DNA of 64,000 nt, from contig NZ_CP029206.1 in assembly GCF_003101015.1 (NCBI RefSeq), positions 1,871,001 to 1,935,000 of the forward strand, given 5' to 3'. The notes below the pieces were generated by a model. The model was not told where the DNA came from, made no database searches, and saw only the letters and a program-made list of their open reading frames with translations. Position 1 is the stretch's first letter, and every line of letters begins with the position of its first letter. A program made the translations under genes and the position numbers. The DNA is from Actinobacillus porcitonsillarum (GTDB lineage: Bacteria; Pseudomonadota; Gammaproteobacteria; Enterobacterales; Pasteurellaceae). Shown here piece after piece: positions 40,633 through 51,086 of this stretch.

Positions 40633-41523
40633 TTACTCTTCACGAATACCTGATTTAGCACGTTCAAGCACTAATCTTGCACGATCAATAATCGGTGCAT
40701 CGATCATCTTACCGTTTAATGAAACAACACCTAAACCATTACGTTCAGCTTCTTCTGCTGCTTCAATAATTTTTTGTGCTTGTTCCACATCTTTTTGTGT
40801 CGGTGCAAATAAATTATGTAGTAACTCAATTTGGCGAGGGTTCACTAATGATTTACCATCAAAACCTAACTGTTTAATCAGAGCCGCTTCTTTTAAGAAA
40901 CCTTCTTCGTTATTTGCGTTTGAATATACGGTATCAAATGCTTGAATACCGGCTGCACGTGCTGCTTGTAAAATTGAGCAACGTGCGAATAATAATTCAA
41001 TACCTTCAGGTGAACGTTCTGTTTTTAAATTACGTACGTAGTCTTCTGCACCCAATGCAATACCGATTAAACGTTTAGAGGCGGTTGCAATTTGGTTTGC
41101 TTGCGTAATACCAAGTGGTGATTCAATTGCCGCTAACATTTTGGTTGAACCGACTTCACGACCACACGCTTTTTCAATTTCAGTAATCTCACGATCCATA
41201 TCAATTACATCTTGCGCTGTTTCGGTTTTTGGCATACGCACAACATCAACACCTGCACGTACAACGGCATTTAAATCCGCTAAACCAAACTCAGAATCTA
41301 ATGGATTAACACGAACAACCGTCTCAATTTCTTGATATAGCGGGTGTTGCAATGCGTGAGCAACTAAGATACGTGCAGAATCTTTTTCTTTTAAAGCGAC
41401 CGCATCTTCAAGGTCAAACATAATTGAATCAGGTTTATAGATGAAAGTATTGCTAATCATCGCTGCATTTGAACCCGGTACAAACAGCATACTTCTTCTT
41501 AATTTCATAGCACTTTCTCCCAA
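40633..41523 (-). CDS. citE: Citrate lyase beta subunit (citryl-ACP lyase)
   Basis: 296 aa (291 from the ATG at about 41508). HpcH/HpaI aldolase TIM barrel: [32 protein letters not shown] (about 34-50, the Glu and Asp that hold Mg), [12 protein letters not shown], and [13 protein letters not shown] (about 134-146). Splits citryl-ACP to oxaloacetate and acetyl-ACP. The start overlaps the citD end: translation is coupled whichever start is used. Confidence 0.95.
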   Translation of the reverse strand: MGESAMKLRRSMLFVPGSNAAMISNTFIYKPDSIMFDLEDAVALKEKDSARILVAHALQHPLYQEIETVVRVNPLDSEFGLADLNAVVRAGVDVVRMPKTETAQDVIDMDREITEIEKACGREVGSTKMLAAIESPLGITQANQIATASKRLIGIALGAEDYVRNLKTERSPEGIELLFARCSILQAARAAGIQAFDTVYSNANNEEGFLKEAALIKQLGFDGKSLVNPRQIELLHNLFAPTQKDVEQAQKIIEAAEEAERNGLGVVSLNGKMIDAPIIDRARLVLERAKSGIREE

Positions 41524-41792
41524 TCAATTTTTTCGTCTGTTGCACGTAAAAGCGCAGCTTTCAATCTTGCACGAAGTACGCAATCAAGTGCGCCTTTATC
41601 TTCTACAATAACTTGAGCTGCGGTTACATTAAATTGTTTTAGAACGTCATTGATGGTGGCTAAAATGTCATCACCAAATTGTTTACCTACTGAACTGTTG
41701 AGTTCGATTTCCAGTTGTGCAGAAGGTGCAATTCGCACTTGTGCATCGCTAGATTCTAATGTGCCGGCTACGGCAACTTTGGTTATCTGCAT
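41505..41792 (-). CDS. citD: Citrate lyase gamma subunit (acyl carrier protein)
   Basis: 95 aa. Start [20 protein letters not shown] holds the serine (Ser14 in TLESSD) that carries the phosphoribosyl-dephospho-CoA group; ends [18 protein letters not shown]. First gene of the operon here: in H. influenzae and E. coli citC (the acetylating ligase) comes before citD, but no citC is present between citD and the divergent metF gene. Confidence 0.94.
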   Translation of the reverse strand: MQITKVAVAGTLESSDAQVRIAPSAQLEIELNSSVGKQFGDDILATINDVLKQFNVTAAQVIVEDKGALDCVLRARLKAALLRATDEKIDWEKVL

Positions 41793-41849
41793 AATGCGTT
41801 CCTTTTATTTTTAATGAATGAAATCAGTTGATTGAAAGTATTGTTAATT

Positions 41850-41865
41850 AAACATCTAGATGTTT
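41850..41865. promoter_or_regulatory. 16-bp perfect palindrome between citD and metF
   Basis: AAACATCTAGATGTTT is perfectly self-complementary. Split in two it gives AAACATCT and AGATGTTT, each 6 of 8 matches to the MetJ box AGACGTCT, which would suit metF; but it is 58 bases upstream of citD and about 190 upstream of metF, so it may serve the citrate operon instead. Regulator not assigned. Confidence 0.5.
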
Positions 41866-41978
41866 CGCATTTTAACCAACTAAAAAAAAAAATCTAATAA
41901 TAAAGAGGTATGTTTGATGTATGTCAAATTTTATTTCTTACATGAATTTATTTCATCTTCATTTTGAGAATTATGTAA

Positions 41979-42007
41979 TTGACTTACATTAGCCAAACTC
42001 TTAAAGT
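41979..42007 (+). promoter_or_regulatory. Sigma-70 promoter of metF
   Basis: TTGACT (41979-41984), 17-base spacer, TAAAGT (42002-42007), giving a transcript start about 40 bases before the metF ATG. Confidence 0.65.
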
Positions 42008-42036
42008 ACAGCTTAATTACATTAAAAACAATATAA

Positions 42037-42933
<897 letters not shown>

Positions 42934-42940
42934 TCAATTT

Positions 42941-42974
42941 AGCCCCATTTTTAATAAAATAGAATGGGGCTTTT
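42941..42974 (+). terminator. Terminator of metF
   Basis: AGCCCCATT and AATGGGGCT pair around an AT loop and are followed by TTTT. Confidence 0.8.
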
Positions 42975-43045
42975 ATCTATAAGAAAATCTATAATTATTT
43001 TAATAAATTACAAAATTTTCTCAAAATCTGACCGCTTACAATGAT

Positions 43046-43793
43046 TTAATATGCTGCAACTATAGAAAGTTCGATGATATTGCCTAATTCGTGTTTTATG
43101 TTTGTAGAAGCTATGATTGTACAATCCTCAGAAATAAGGGACGATATAGATTCCATAAGCATATGATATTCATCCAAAAGAAGATTTTCATCTGATGTAA
43201 TTGAGATAACTGCACCATTTATTTCTTTTATTTTCTTGTGGCTTTTTGATAATAAATGAGTAATTACATCATCAGCACTAATCGTCTCTCCTTTTCGCTC
43301 TATTTCAAAAGAGTAAAAGCCTATTTCTTTTGCACCATAAGAAACTGTTTTAATATCTTCCACATCAACACTAATTAAATTATTCGCTGAAATCAAATCT
43401 ATTATTACTGTAATAGCATCAAATAAATCCGTTTCTTTAAGTAACATACACTCTACTTGTAATGGCTTATTTAATGCAATAAGGAGATCTATCCGCTTTT
43501 CTAAATCAAGTAGCCACTTATGACAATTACTATGCAGACTTTCCCCTCTTGCTGGTAGTACGACTACAGATAAGCAATTAAACTGGAATGATTTTGCAAA
43601 CTGATAACACAGTTGTAAATCTCTCTCATTATTTTCCACAAACAGAAGTGTAAATGATTCAGTATCCACTGTCATAGCTTCTGTAAGTGACTCAATATAA
43701 TGAAATGATGTAACAAGCGGTGAATTTTCGTGATTTTTTTACGAATTCATTACCTTGCAAGCCAATGCCGATAAATTGCATTTTTTTAGACAT
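43046..43793 (-). pseudogene. Divergent FtsZ/tubulin-like protein, frame broken in an A7 tract
   Basis: An ATG at 43793 with AGGAG upstream starts MSKKMQFIGIGLQGNEFVKK and then stops. Deleting one A from the A7 tract (T7 at 43734-43740) joins it in frame to the 209-codon frame ending at 43046, giving about 248 aa. By eye the joined product follows FtsZ: an N-terminal strand FIGIGLQGN where FtsZ has VIGVGGGGGN; TLLFVENNERD where FtsZ has VFIAAGMGGGTGTG; ALNKPL for IPNDKLL; DLFDAITVIIDLISANNLISVDVEDIKTV for the core helix H7 to T7 region (split); and a C-terminal domain INGAVISITSDENLLLDEY. The glycine GTP signature is absent and the long H1-H5 part is missing, so GTP binding is doubtful. Function unknown. 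It follows a WYL regulator by 62 bases and carries an uptake signal inside (43713-43721). It could be phase-variable, decayed or a sequencing artefact. Confidence 0.6.
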
Positions 43794-43855
43794 ATAGATC
43801 TCCTTGTTGATTGGAGCTATTAAATATAATGGTTAACACGACAAGATATGTCGCA

Positions 43856-44818
43856 CTAAATACTCTCTTTATCAATATCCCAAATATCTTCTCCAAAATG
43901 TCTTATCCACCATTCCAACATATCAGTATCGGCAACGGTCGCTTGGAATCGGTAATGTTCTTCGCTTTCTTCAAGTGTAATTTGATCTTTTGAAAGTGGC
44001 GTTTCAGTTAAATGGAAGCCAGCCCAGCGAGTAATAGAAAATGTTAGTTTCACTTTTCCGCCACTGCCAAAACCTAAATGCCCTTCATCTTGATACTGTT
44101 TTAAGTTGAAATCTTTTGGGCGTTCAAAGCTAAAGGTTGAGAGTTTCGCTTTTTTGATACGATGTAAAACAAGTAAGCGGTTATCATCAAACCCATCATA
44201 ACGAGCGACTAAATAGGTGCTTGCCCCTTGTTGTGCAATCGCCAACGGCATAATTTGTGCTTTATGCTTTTTACCGGTTTGGTTTTGGTATTCAATATGC
44301 AGTAACTTATTTTGGAAAAGTGCGGTACTGACGGCGGTAAATACATCTTCTTTCACTTTGGCTGGGATAAGTGGCTGGCTGGTCGGTACGCTACAAATTT
44401 TCCCGAGCCACTGATGTTCAGGATTGCTCGTTCCTATTCCGACAATTTTTTCTGCCTGTTTAAAAAAGGGTTCCATGGACGACATAATATTTACCGGCAA
44501 GAGATATTTAAGTTGCTGTTCCGCTAATTTTAAAATTAACGCTTGTTGTTCATTCAACATAGACACCGAAAGCCCTTCAGCATGTTCGAGCCAATAATAA
44601 GCGTATTCGTTATCACGATCATCGCACTCTAAACCGGTAAAATAATCGCTTAATTTTTTTAAGGCACGTTGAACACTGCGTTTATCTTTTGTAAATCCAG
44701 CATCTGTAATAGCAGAATACATTTCTGACGTGGTAATTCGTCTTGGTTGTCTAGGTATGCGGCGTAAAATTTCGAGTAGAAAGAAGGTAGAATCTAAATC
44801 AGATGGACGTTTAGGCAT
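43856..44818 (-). CDS. WYL-domain transcriptional regulator
   Basis: 320 aa. The N-terminal winged helix (about 1-70) contains TSEMYSAITDAG and RSVQRALKKLSDYF, the DNA-reading helix. The WYL domain (about 150-230) carries the motif region STYLVARYDGFDDNRLLVLHRI, with TYLV in place of WYL. A C-terminal WCX-like domain ends DMLEWWIRHFGEDIWD. WYL proteins sense nucleotides or damaged DNA and commonly control phage-defence and toxin loci. The ATG at 44818 has an AGGAGATT ribosome-binding site. The FtsZ-like gene is downstream on the same strand. Confidence 0.85.
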   Translation of the reverse strand: MPKRPSDLDSTFFLLEILRRIPRQPRRITTSEMYSAITDAGFTKDKRSVQRALKKLSDYFTGLECDDRDNEYAYYWLEHAEGLSVSMLNEQQALILKLAEQQLKYLLPVNIMSSMEPFFKQAEKIVGIGTSNPEHQWLGKICSVPTSQPLIPAKVKEDVFTAVSTALFQNKLLHIEYQNQTGKKHKAQIMPLAIAQQGASTYLVARYDGFDDNRLLVLHRIKKAKLSTFSFERPKDFNLKQYQDEGHLGFGSGGKVKLTFSITRWAGFHLTETPLSKDQITLEESEEHYRFQATVADTDMLEWWIRHFGEDIWDIDKESI

Positions 44819-44926
44819 AATAATCTCCTTAGTCAAACTAAGGCGATTATAGCAATCTTAGGGCATACATTTGTAAAAAATAGAAAGAATTTTACCGCTT
44901 GTAAGCCCTTAGGTTATCGTTAATAA

Positions 44927-45738
<812 letters not shown>

Positions 45739-45751
45739 TTACACGTTAGGC

Positions 45752-46396
45752 TTAAATTTTATCAATAAATACCATAAAAGTCGAAGCGGTTATAAAAGGG
45801 ATAAAAGGCAATTTAGCCAGCTTTTGTTTTGTGATTCCCCAATAAACAAGATAATAAATAATCCCGAGTAAAGAGGCGATAAGAATTAAATACAGCATTT
45901 GTTCTATTTGAAATAGCGGTGCCAAGGCTAAAAAAAGTAAATAATCGCCCATACCAATCCCCTCTTTTTTTAAAATCACGAGTGAAATAATTTGAATGAT
46001 GATAAATAACCCAATAAGAACATATAAGGTATTAATTTCGCCTTGAGATAAGGACAATAAAAAGATCAGTGCGACCACTCTAATATCTGTTAAATAATAA
46101 GCAATATCTAAACAGGCTAAAAAACATAATAAAATTAAGATTCCGCCAATAATCACATCATCATAAAGTATTATAATGCTTGGAAATAATAGAAAAAACA
46201 GATAAGAAAAATGCATTTCTTTCGGCTGTAAATAAGATTTTTGCTGAAATAACTCATAATTTTCTTCCATCTCAATAAGAGAATGATATTCTGCATAAAT
46301 TTGGTGATTGATTCTCAAAGCAAATGCAGGAATTTCTTTTCTTCCCCACCATGCGAAACAAATCGCTATGATGATTTTTAACATATAAATAGCCAT
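45752..46396 (-). CDS. pilD: Type IV prepilin peptidase, short form
   Basis: 214 aa with about six membrane segments. The aspartyl protease motif is present: Asp in LACLDIAYYLTDIR (about 93-100) and GMGDYLLF (about 148-155, the GxGD motif). The N-terminal methyltransferase part is reduced and lacks the usual four zinc-binding cysteines, as I expect for the short PilD of Pasteurellaceae. It cuts the pilin leader and may not methylate the new N-terminus. In the pilABCD operon. Confidence 0.85.
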   Translation of the reverse strand: MAIYMLKIIIAICFAWWGRKEIPAFALRINHQIYAEYHSLIEMEENYELFQQKSYLQPKEMHFSYLFFLLFPSIIILYDDVIIGGILILLCFLACLDIAYYLTDIRVVALIFLLSLSQGEINTLYVLIGLFIIIQIISLVILKKEGIGMGDYLLFLALAPLFQIEQMLYLILIASLLGIIYYLVYWGITKQKLAKLPFIPFITASTFMVFIDKI

Positions 46397-46415
46397 ATTC
46401 CATTTACTCTACGCA

Positions 46416-47612
46416 TTATTCTACTAACGATCCCATATCAAAAATAGGAAGGTATAAGCCCACAATAATCGTCCCTACAATAATCCCCATAATCAACATT
46501 AACATCGGCTCTAATAATTGAGAAATAATGTCAATTTGATAATCCAATTTTTGCTGATAAATTTCATGAATATGCTCGCTCATTTGTGCTAAATTGCCAC
46601 TTTTTTCGCCAATAAACAGCATTTGAATGACCTGCTCATTAAACAAATTTGGATTTAAACTTTCCGATAGTGAATAACCTTGCTTTAATAGTTGAAGGGC
46701 TGTTGTAATTTCTTGCTGTAATTGTGGATCATCAGGTGTTTCAGATAAAAAAGAGCGTAATATTGCATCCAGCCTGATATTCGCATTCAACATTAGGGCT
46801 AAATTTTGATGAAAAAAGACAATTCTCGCATAATTAAAAATCTGATTAAAAACAGGTGTGGCTTTCAATAAACGATTTTTAACATGTAAAAACCAAGCTG
46901 TTTTTTTAGCTATAAATCTGAAAAGCAACATGATAACAATAAAAAAGAAAATAAATTCGCTAATATATTCTTGTAAAAATGCCGATAGACTAAATAAGAT
47001 TTCCGTAATCATCGGAAGGCTTTTCTCTTTTGCGCCATATAATTCTGCAAATTGCGGAACGATAAATAACAATAAACCAATTGAAAGTGAAAAAGAGATC
47101 GTTAAAACAACAATGGGGTAAAATAAGATCTTTTTTACCTTTTTTAAGGTTGTTTCTTTCTCTTTTCTGGCTTTAGCTATATTTTGTAAAATAGTTTCTA
47201 ACTTACCACTTATCTCTCCCATTTTAATCAGTTGGATTTCTTGTTGTGGGATATATTTTTCAGATTTTTCTAATGCCGTTGAAAATGCATAGCCTAATTC
47301 AATCCATTTGATTAAGGCTTCTAGCCATAAATAAATTTTTATTTGTGTACAATTTTCTAAAATCATCGCCAATGCCGATTTTAAAGGAATTTTAGCTTTT
47401 ACCAGCATTGCTAATTGAGAAAGGACTTGAGTTATTTCTTCTGATTGTGGCGATTTTGCTAAAGCAAAATTCCGACTTATTTTGATATGATGATAACCCT
47501 TTTTTAACAGCAAATTTTCTAACTCTTCTTGATTTTTTGCTAATCGCTTCCCTTTTTGTTTTTGCTCAAATCGATTTATTGCCGACCATTGATATTCATA
47601 TACCTTAAACAT
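46416..47612 (-). CDS. pilC: Type IV pilus inner-membrane platform protein
   Basis: 398 aa. Two T2SSF domains (about 65-190 and 265-390), with membrane helices at about 165-190, 215-235 and 365-390. Motifs: ALAMILEN, KMGEISGKLETIL and, in the second repeat, MLFIGEKSGNLAQML-like FIGEKSGNLAQM. It anchors the assembly motor in the inner membrane. Overlaps pilB by 8 bases. Confidence 0.92.
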   Translation of the reverse strand: MFKVYEYQWSAINRFEQKQKGKRLAKNQEELENLLLKKGYHHIKISRNFALAKSPQSEEITQVLSQLAMLVKAKIPLKSALAMILENCTQIKIYLWLEALIKWIELGYAFSTALEKSEKYIPQQEIQLIKMGEISGKLETILQNIAKARKEKETTLKKVKKILFYPIVVLTISFSLSIGLLLFIVPQFAELYGAKEKSLPMITEILFSLSAFLQEYISEFIFFFIVIMLLFRFIAKKTAWFLHVKNRLLKATPVFNQIFNYARIVFFHQNLALMLNANIRLDAILRSFLSETPDDPQLQQEITTALQLLKQGYSLSESLNPNLFNEQVIQMLFIGEKSGNLAQMSEHIHEIYQQKLDYQIDIISQLLEPMLMLIMGIIVGTIIVGLYLPIFDMGSLVE

Positions 47613-48990
47613 AGCCTAATACTCTTTTCACTTCCGTTTCATCTGTTATTTTTGCCATGACTTTTTCTTTTGCACTTTCAGCAAGTGTTTTAAAGTCTAA
47701 ACAAGCGGTCGTTTTTTCAAAAAAATTGCCATTTTTAGATAACAATTGGTAAACGCCTGTACGTCCTTTATAGCCCTGATAACAATGTTCACATCCTTTT
47801 CCTAAACAGCTCGGGCAAAGCGTTCGCACTAATCTTTGCGCAATAACTAAGAGCAAGGAATTATTCAATTCATATTCTTTTATCCCTAATTGTAATAAAC
47901 GTTCCACGGCAGAGAATGCGTCATTAGTATGTAGTGTCGAAAGTACCAAATGCCCGGTTTGCGCAGCTCTTAATGCCATTTGCGCACTTTCTTCATCTCG
48001 AATTTCACCAAACATAATGATATCCGGATCTTGGCGTAAAAAAGTTCGTAATAATTGACTAAAATCCAATTGAATACCTCGATTTACTTGTGTTTGAATA
48101 ATTCCCTCGATTTCAATTTCAATCGGATCTTCAGCGGTAATAATATGTCTCTGATTGTTATTTAAATAACTGAGTGCACTATATAACGTAATACTTTTAC
48201 CACTCCCCGTTGGTCCTGTGACTAAAATTAAACCTTGAGGTTGTTCTAAGGCAAAAATTAATTTTTCTTTTTGATGTTGATTAAATCCTAGAGATAAAAA
48301 ATCAGCTTGTGTTGGTTTATTTTTTTGTAAACGTAGTACTAATTTTTCGCCATAATTGGTCGGCAGGCTTGATACACGAAAATCTAAAACATCCCCTAAT
48401 AACGTTTTAAAATGAAATTGCCCATCTTGTGGAAATCTTGTTTCGCTAATATCTAATTTAGCTAAAAGCTTAATCCGTGAAACTATCCGATTTGATAAAT
48501 TAAGCGGCAATGTTTTATAAATATGTAAAACGCCATCAATTCTTAATCGAATCATTAAATGTGCTTTTTGAGGTTCAATATGAATATCAGATGCGTTTTG
48601 TTGTAAACAAAATTTAAAAAGCTGGTCCAGTGTTTGAATAATTGGATCATTTGGATTTATTATTTCCTCTTGATCTTTTTGGGCTAATTGAAATTCTGAT
48701 TCTTCATAAACTACTTGTTGTTCAGGCGATAATTCATTAAGTAAATACTTTAACTCTTCCCTAGAAATTAATACGGGCTCAATGGCTTTATGCACCAAAA
48801 ATGAGAAAATTTCGCAAGCGGTTAAATTATTTAAATCATCAATGGCTAACCAAAGTTTTTCTTTATCTTCTTTTATTGGCACCGCTAAATAACGAAGCAA
48901 TATCTGCTTTTCATGGCAATTTTTCTGCCACTGTTTTTCTGAAATATCAAATACTTCTTGAGTATTAAGATCACATACTGAATAAGTCAT
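47605..48990 (-). CDS. pilB: Type IV pilus assembly ATPase
   Basis: 461 aa. Hexameric extension motor. Walker A GPTGSGKSITLYSAL (about 258-272), Asp box region ITAEDPIEIEIEGIIQTQVN, Walker B DPDIIMFGEIRDEESAQ (about 320-336), His box TGHLVLSTLHTNDA, and a zinc-binding CPSCLGKGCEHC (about 396-407). The N-terminal GSPII_E domain is shortened. Starts just after a hairpin that separates it from pilA. Confidence 0.94.
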   Translation of the reverse strand: MTYSVCDLNTQEVFDISEKQWQKNCHEKQILLRYLAVPIKEDKEKLWLAIDDLNNLTACEIFSFLVHKAIEPVLISREELKYLLNELSPEQQVVYEESEFQLAQKDQEEIINPNDPIIQTLDQLFKFCLQQNASDIHIEPQKAHLMIRLRIDGVLHIYKTLPLNLSNRIVSRIKLLAKLDISETRFPQDGQFHFKTLLGDVLDFRVSSLPTNYGEKLVLRLQKNKPTQADFLSLGFNQHQKEKLIFALEQPQGLILVTGPTGSGKSITLYSALSYLNNNQRHIITAEDPIEIEIEGIIQTQVNRGIQLDFSQLLRTFLRQDPDIIMFGEIRDEESAQMALRAAQTGHLVLSTLHTNDAFSAVERLLQLGIKEYELNNSLLLVIAQRLVRTLCPSCLGKGCEHCYQGYKGRTGVYQLLSKNGNFFEKTTACLDFKTLAESAKEKVMAKITDETEVKRVLGYV

Positions 48991-49001
48991 ACGTTATCCT
49001 C

Positions 49002-49032
49002 CCCATTCTTTCTACGAGGTAAAAAGAATGGG
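49002..49032 (-). promoter_or_regulatory. Hairpin between pilA and pilB
   Basis: CCCATTCTTT and AAAGAATGGG pair around a short loop. It sits in the 49-base pilA-pilB gap, next to the pilB ribosome-binding site (GGGGAGGAT). There is no T run, so it most likely protects the pilA mRNA 3' end or limits pilB translation, giving more pilin than motor. Confidence 0.6.
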
Positions 49033-49039
49033 TTGTTTT

Positions 49040-49486
49040 TTAGTTAGTCGAACAGAAATTTGCAGGGAATAAGCTGGTATCTGAACCCGTACATGCGGTT
49101 TTCCAACTAATCGTATTATTTGCAAATGTTGGGGTCATGCTATAACCAAAGCCATCAACATTTCCTTTTCCTGCCACACTAATTACCCCATTCGTAACCG
49201 AAACAGATTTCAAATATTTGGTTTCATCACTTGAGGTTTTATTGGCTTGAATACCATTTGATCCCCCCGAACAATTCGTCACAGCACCGGTATTGTAGAT
49301 ACACACCTCCACATCTGATTTATAAGAGGAAGATGCTCTGAGTAATTCAGATAGTGCCGCTTTCTGGGTATAGGTGGTATATGAAGGGATCGCAATCGTG
49401 GCAAGAATGGCAATAATCGCAATCACGATCATCAATTCAATTAACGTAAATGCCTTTGCGGTTTTAAATAAAAATTGAGATTTCAT
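49040..49486 (-). CDS. pilA: Type IV pilin (ApfA/PilA-like)
   Basis: 148 aa. A 12-residue leader MKSQFLFKTAKA is followed by FTLIELMIVIAIIAILATIA, the type IVa pilin helix with Phe+1 and Glu+5. The residue before the cut is Ala in place of the usual Gly, as I recall for ApfA of A. pleuropneumoniae. Four cysteines in the mature part suggest two disulfides, one closing the end of the protein (CTGSD...NFCST). First gene of pilABCD; a CRP-S-type site lies 83-106 bases upstream, so it is expected to be competence-induced. Confidence 0.95.
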   Translation of the reverse strand: MKSQFLFKTAKAFTLIELMIVIAIIAILATIAIPSYTTYTQKAALSELLRASSSYKSDVEVCIYNTGAVTNCSGGSNGIQANKTSSDETKYLKSVSVTNGVISVAGKGNVDGFGYSMTPTFANNTISWKTACTGSDTSLFPANFCSTN

Positions 49487-49568
49487 GTAAAGTTCCTTTT
49501 GTTAAGCGCAAGATTTGCGCCCTCATAGTTTGCCGAACTCACTCTTTTTTGCGAGCGGCAATCTTAAA

Positions 49569-49592
49569 ATTTTCGAGCACGATCGCAAAAAT
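49569..49592. promoter_or_regulatory. CRP-S-type site between pilA and radA
   Basis: TTTTCGAGCACGATCGCAAAA: half sites TTCGA-C and GATCGCAAAA, almost the same as the comEC site at 14496-14519. Centre about 94 bases from the pilA start codon and 91 from radA; pilA is the likely target, but radA might also respond. Confidence 0.78.
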
Positions 49593-49671
49593 AGTTGCAT
49601 AGCATTTACTTTAAGCCGTAAACTTTGCTATTATCTGTTTGTTTTTACAGTGATTTATTTTGAGGTTAAAA

Positions 49672-51051
49672 ATGGCTAAAGCTCCTAAAACAGCCTATGT
49701 TTGTAATGATTGTGGTGCGGAATATTCAAAATGGCTTGGGCAATGTAAAGAGTGTTTCTCTTGGAATACCATTAGCGAAGTTCGTCTCATTTCTGCCAAA
49801 GAAACAAAGAAAAATGACCGCTTTAGTGGCTATGCCGGTGAAACATCGGGCAAGGTACAGGCGCTCTCAGAAATTAGCCTTCAAGAAGTACCTCGTTTCA
49901 GCAGTGGATTTTATGAATTAGATCGTGTTCTCGGTGGTGGGGTTGTGCCGGGTTCTGCCATTTTAATTGGTGGACACCCAGGAGCGGGAAAAAGTACCCT
50001 ACTCCTTCAAGTAATGTGTGGCCTATCAAAGGAGATCCCGACACTCTATGTCACGGGGGAAGAATCGCTACAACAAGTAGCAATGCGAGCAAATCGATTA
50101 GGCTTACCCACTGAACATCTTAAAATGCTTTCAGAAACATCTGTGGAGCATATTTGTAATATCGCCGATCAGGAAAAGCCGAAAATTATGGTTATCGACT
50201 CCATTCAAGTGATGCATCTTGCCGATATTCAATCTTCGCCAGGGTCTGTTTCTCAGGTGCGTGAATGTGCTTCATTTCTTACCCGTTATGCCAAAACACG
50301 CCAAGTCGCTATTATTATGGTTGGTCACGTAACAAAAGACGGCACATTGGCAGGGCCGAAGGTTTTAGAACATGCCATAGATGCTTCTTTACTTTTAGAA
50401 GGCGAATCTGACTCTCGCTACCGAACATTACGCAGCCAAAAAAACCGTTTTGGTGCGGTAAATGAACTCGGTGTTTTTGCGATGACGGAACAAGGTTTAC
50501 GCGAAGTTAAAAACCCTTCTGCAATTTTCCTTAGCCGTAGCGAAGAATTAGTATCAGGTAGCTCTGTGGTTGTATTGTGGGAAGGAACACGCCCACTGCT
50601 TGTTGAAATCCAAGCTCTTGTCGATCACTCAATGTTGGCGAATCCACGCCGTGTCACTGTAGGTTTAGATCATAATCGCTTATCTCTATTACTTGCCGTA
50701 CTCCATCGCCATGGTGGACTACAAATGTCGGATCAAGATGTATTTGTGAATGTTGTGGGTGGTGTAAAAGTAACAGAAACCAGCGCTGATTTAGCCCTAA
50801 TTCTTGCCTTAATTTCTAGCTTTAGAAATCGCCCACTACCACAAGATTTAGTCATCTTCGGCGAAGTCGGCTTAGCCGGCGAAATACGTCCTGTTCCGAG
50901 TGGTCAAGAACGTATTTCTGAAGCCGCAAAACATGGTTTTAAACGTGCCATCGTACCTTTTGGTAACATGCCGAAAAAAGCCATTAAAGGTATGGAAGTA
51001 ATGGGGGTTAAAAAGCTCTCCGAAGCGTTAGATATTTTGGGGAATTTGTAA
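49672..51051 (+). CDS. radA: DNA repair protein RadA
   Basis: 459 aa. N-terminal zinc finger CNDCGAEYSKWLGQCKEC (about 10-27), P-loop GGHPGAGKSTLL (about 94-105), the RadA-specific KNRFG motif (about 251-255) and a C-terminal Lon-like domain with VNVVGGVKVTETSADLAL (about 360-377). A helicase that extends RecA D-loops and is needed for efficient transformation. I chose the ATG at 49672 (GAGGTT ribosome-binding site); the upstream in-frame start adds four residues. A terminator hairpin follows at 51059-51086. Confidence 0.96.
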   Translation: MAKAPKTAYVCNDCGAEYSKWLGQCKECFSWNTISEVRLISAKETKKNDRFSGYAGETSGKVQALSEISLQEVPRFSSGFYELDRVLGGGVVPGSAILIGGHPGAGKSTLLLQVMCGLSKEIPTLYVTGEESLQQVAMRANRLGLPTEHLKMLSETSVEHICNIADQEKPKIMVIDSIQVMHLADIQSSPGSVSQVRECASFLTRYAKTRQVAIIMVGHVTKDGTLAGPKVLEHAIDASLLLEGESDSRYRTLRSQKNRFGAVNELGVFAMTEQGLREVKNPSAIFLSRSEELVSGSSVVVLWEGTRPLLVEIQALVDHSMLANPRRVTVGLDHNRLSLLLAVLHRHGGLQMSDQDVFVNVVGGVKVTETSADLALILALISSFRNRPLPQDLVIFGEVGLAGEIRPVPSGQERISEAAKHGFKRAIVPFGNMPKKAIKGMEVMGVKKLSEALDILGNL

Positions 51052-51058
51052 AAATGAG

Positions 51059-51086
51059 CCGAATAGTATAACTATTCGGTATTTTT
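51059..51086 (+). terminator. Terminator of radA
   Basis: CCGAATAGT ATAA CTATTCGG stem, then TATTTTTT. Its right end meets the stop codon of convergent folA. Confidence 0.85.

Noticed and set aside
46858..47121. Plus-strand open frames inside pilC, pilB, alaS, citF and serS
   Set aside because: Long antisense frames in AT-rich genes with no start signals and no recognisable motifs.
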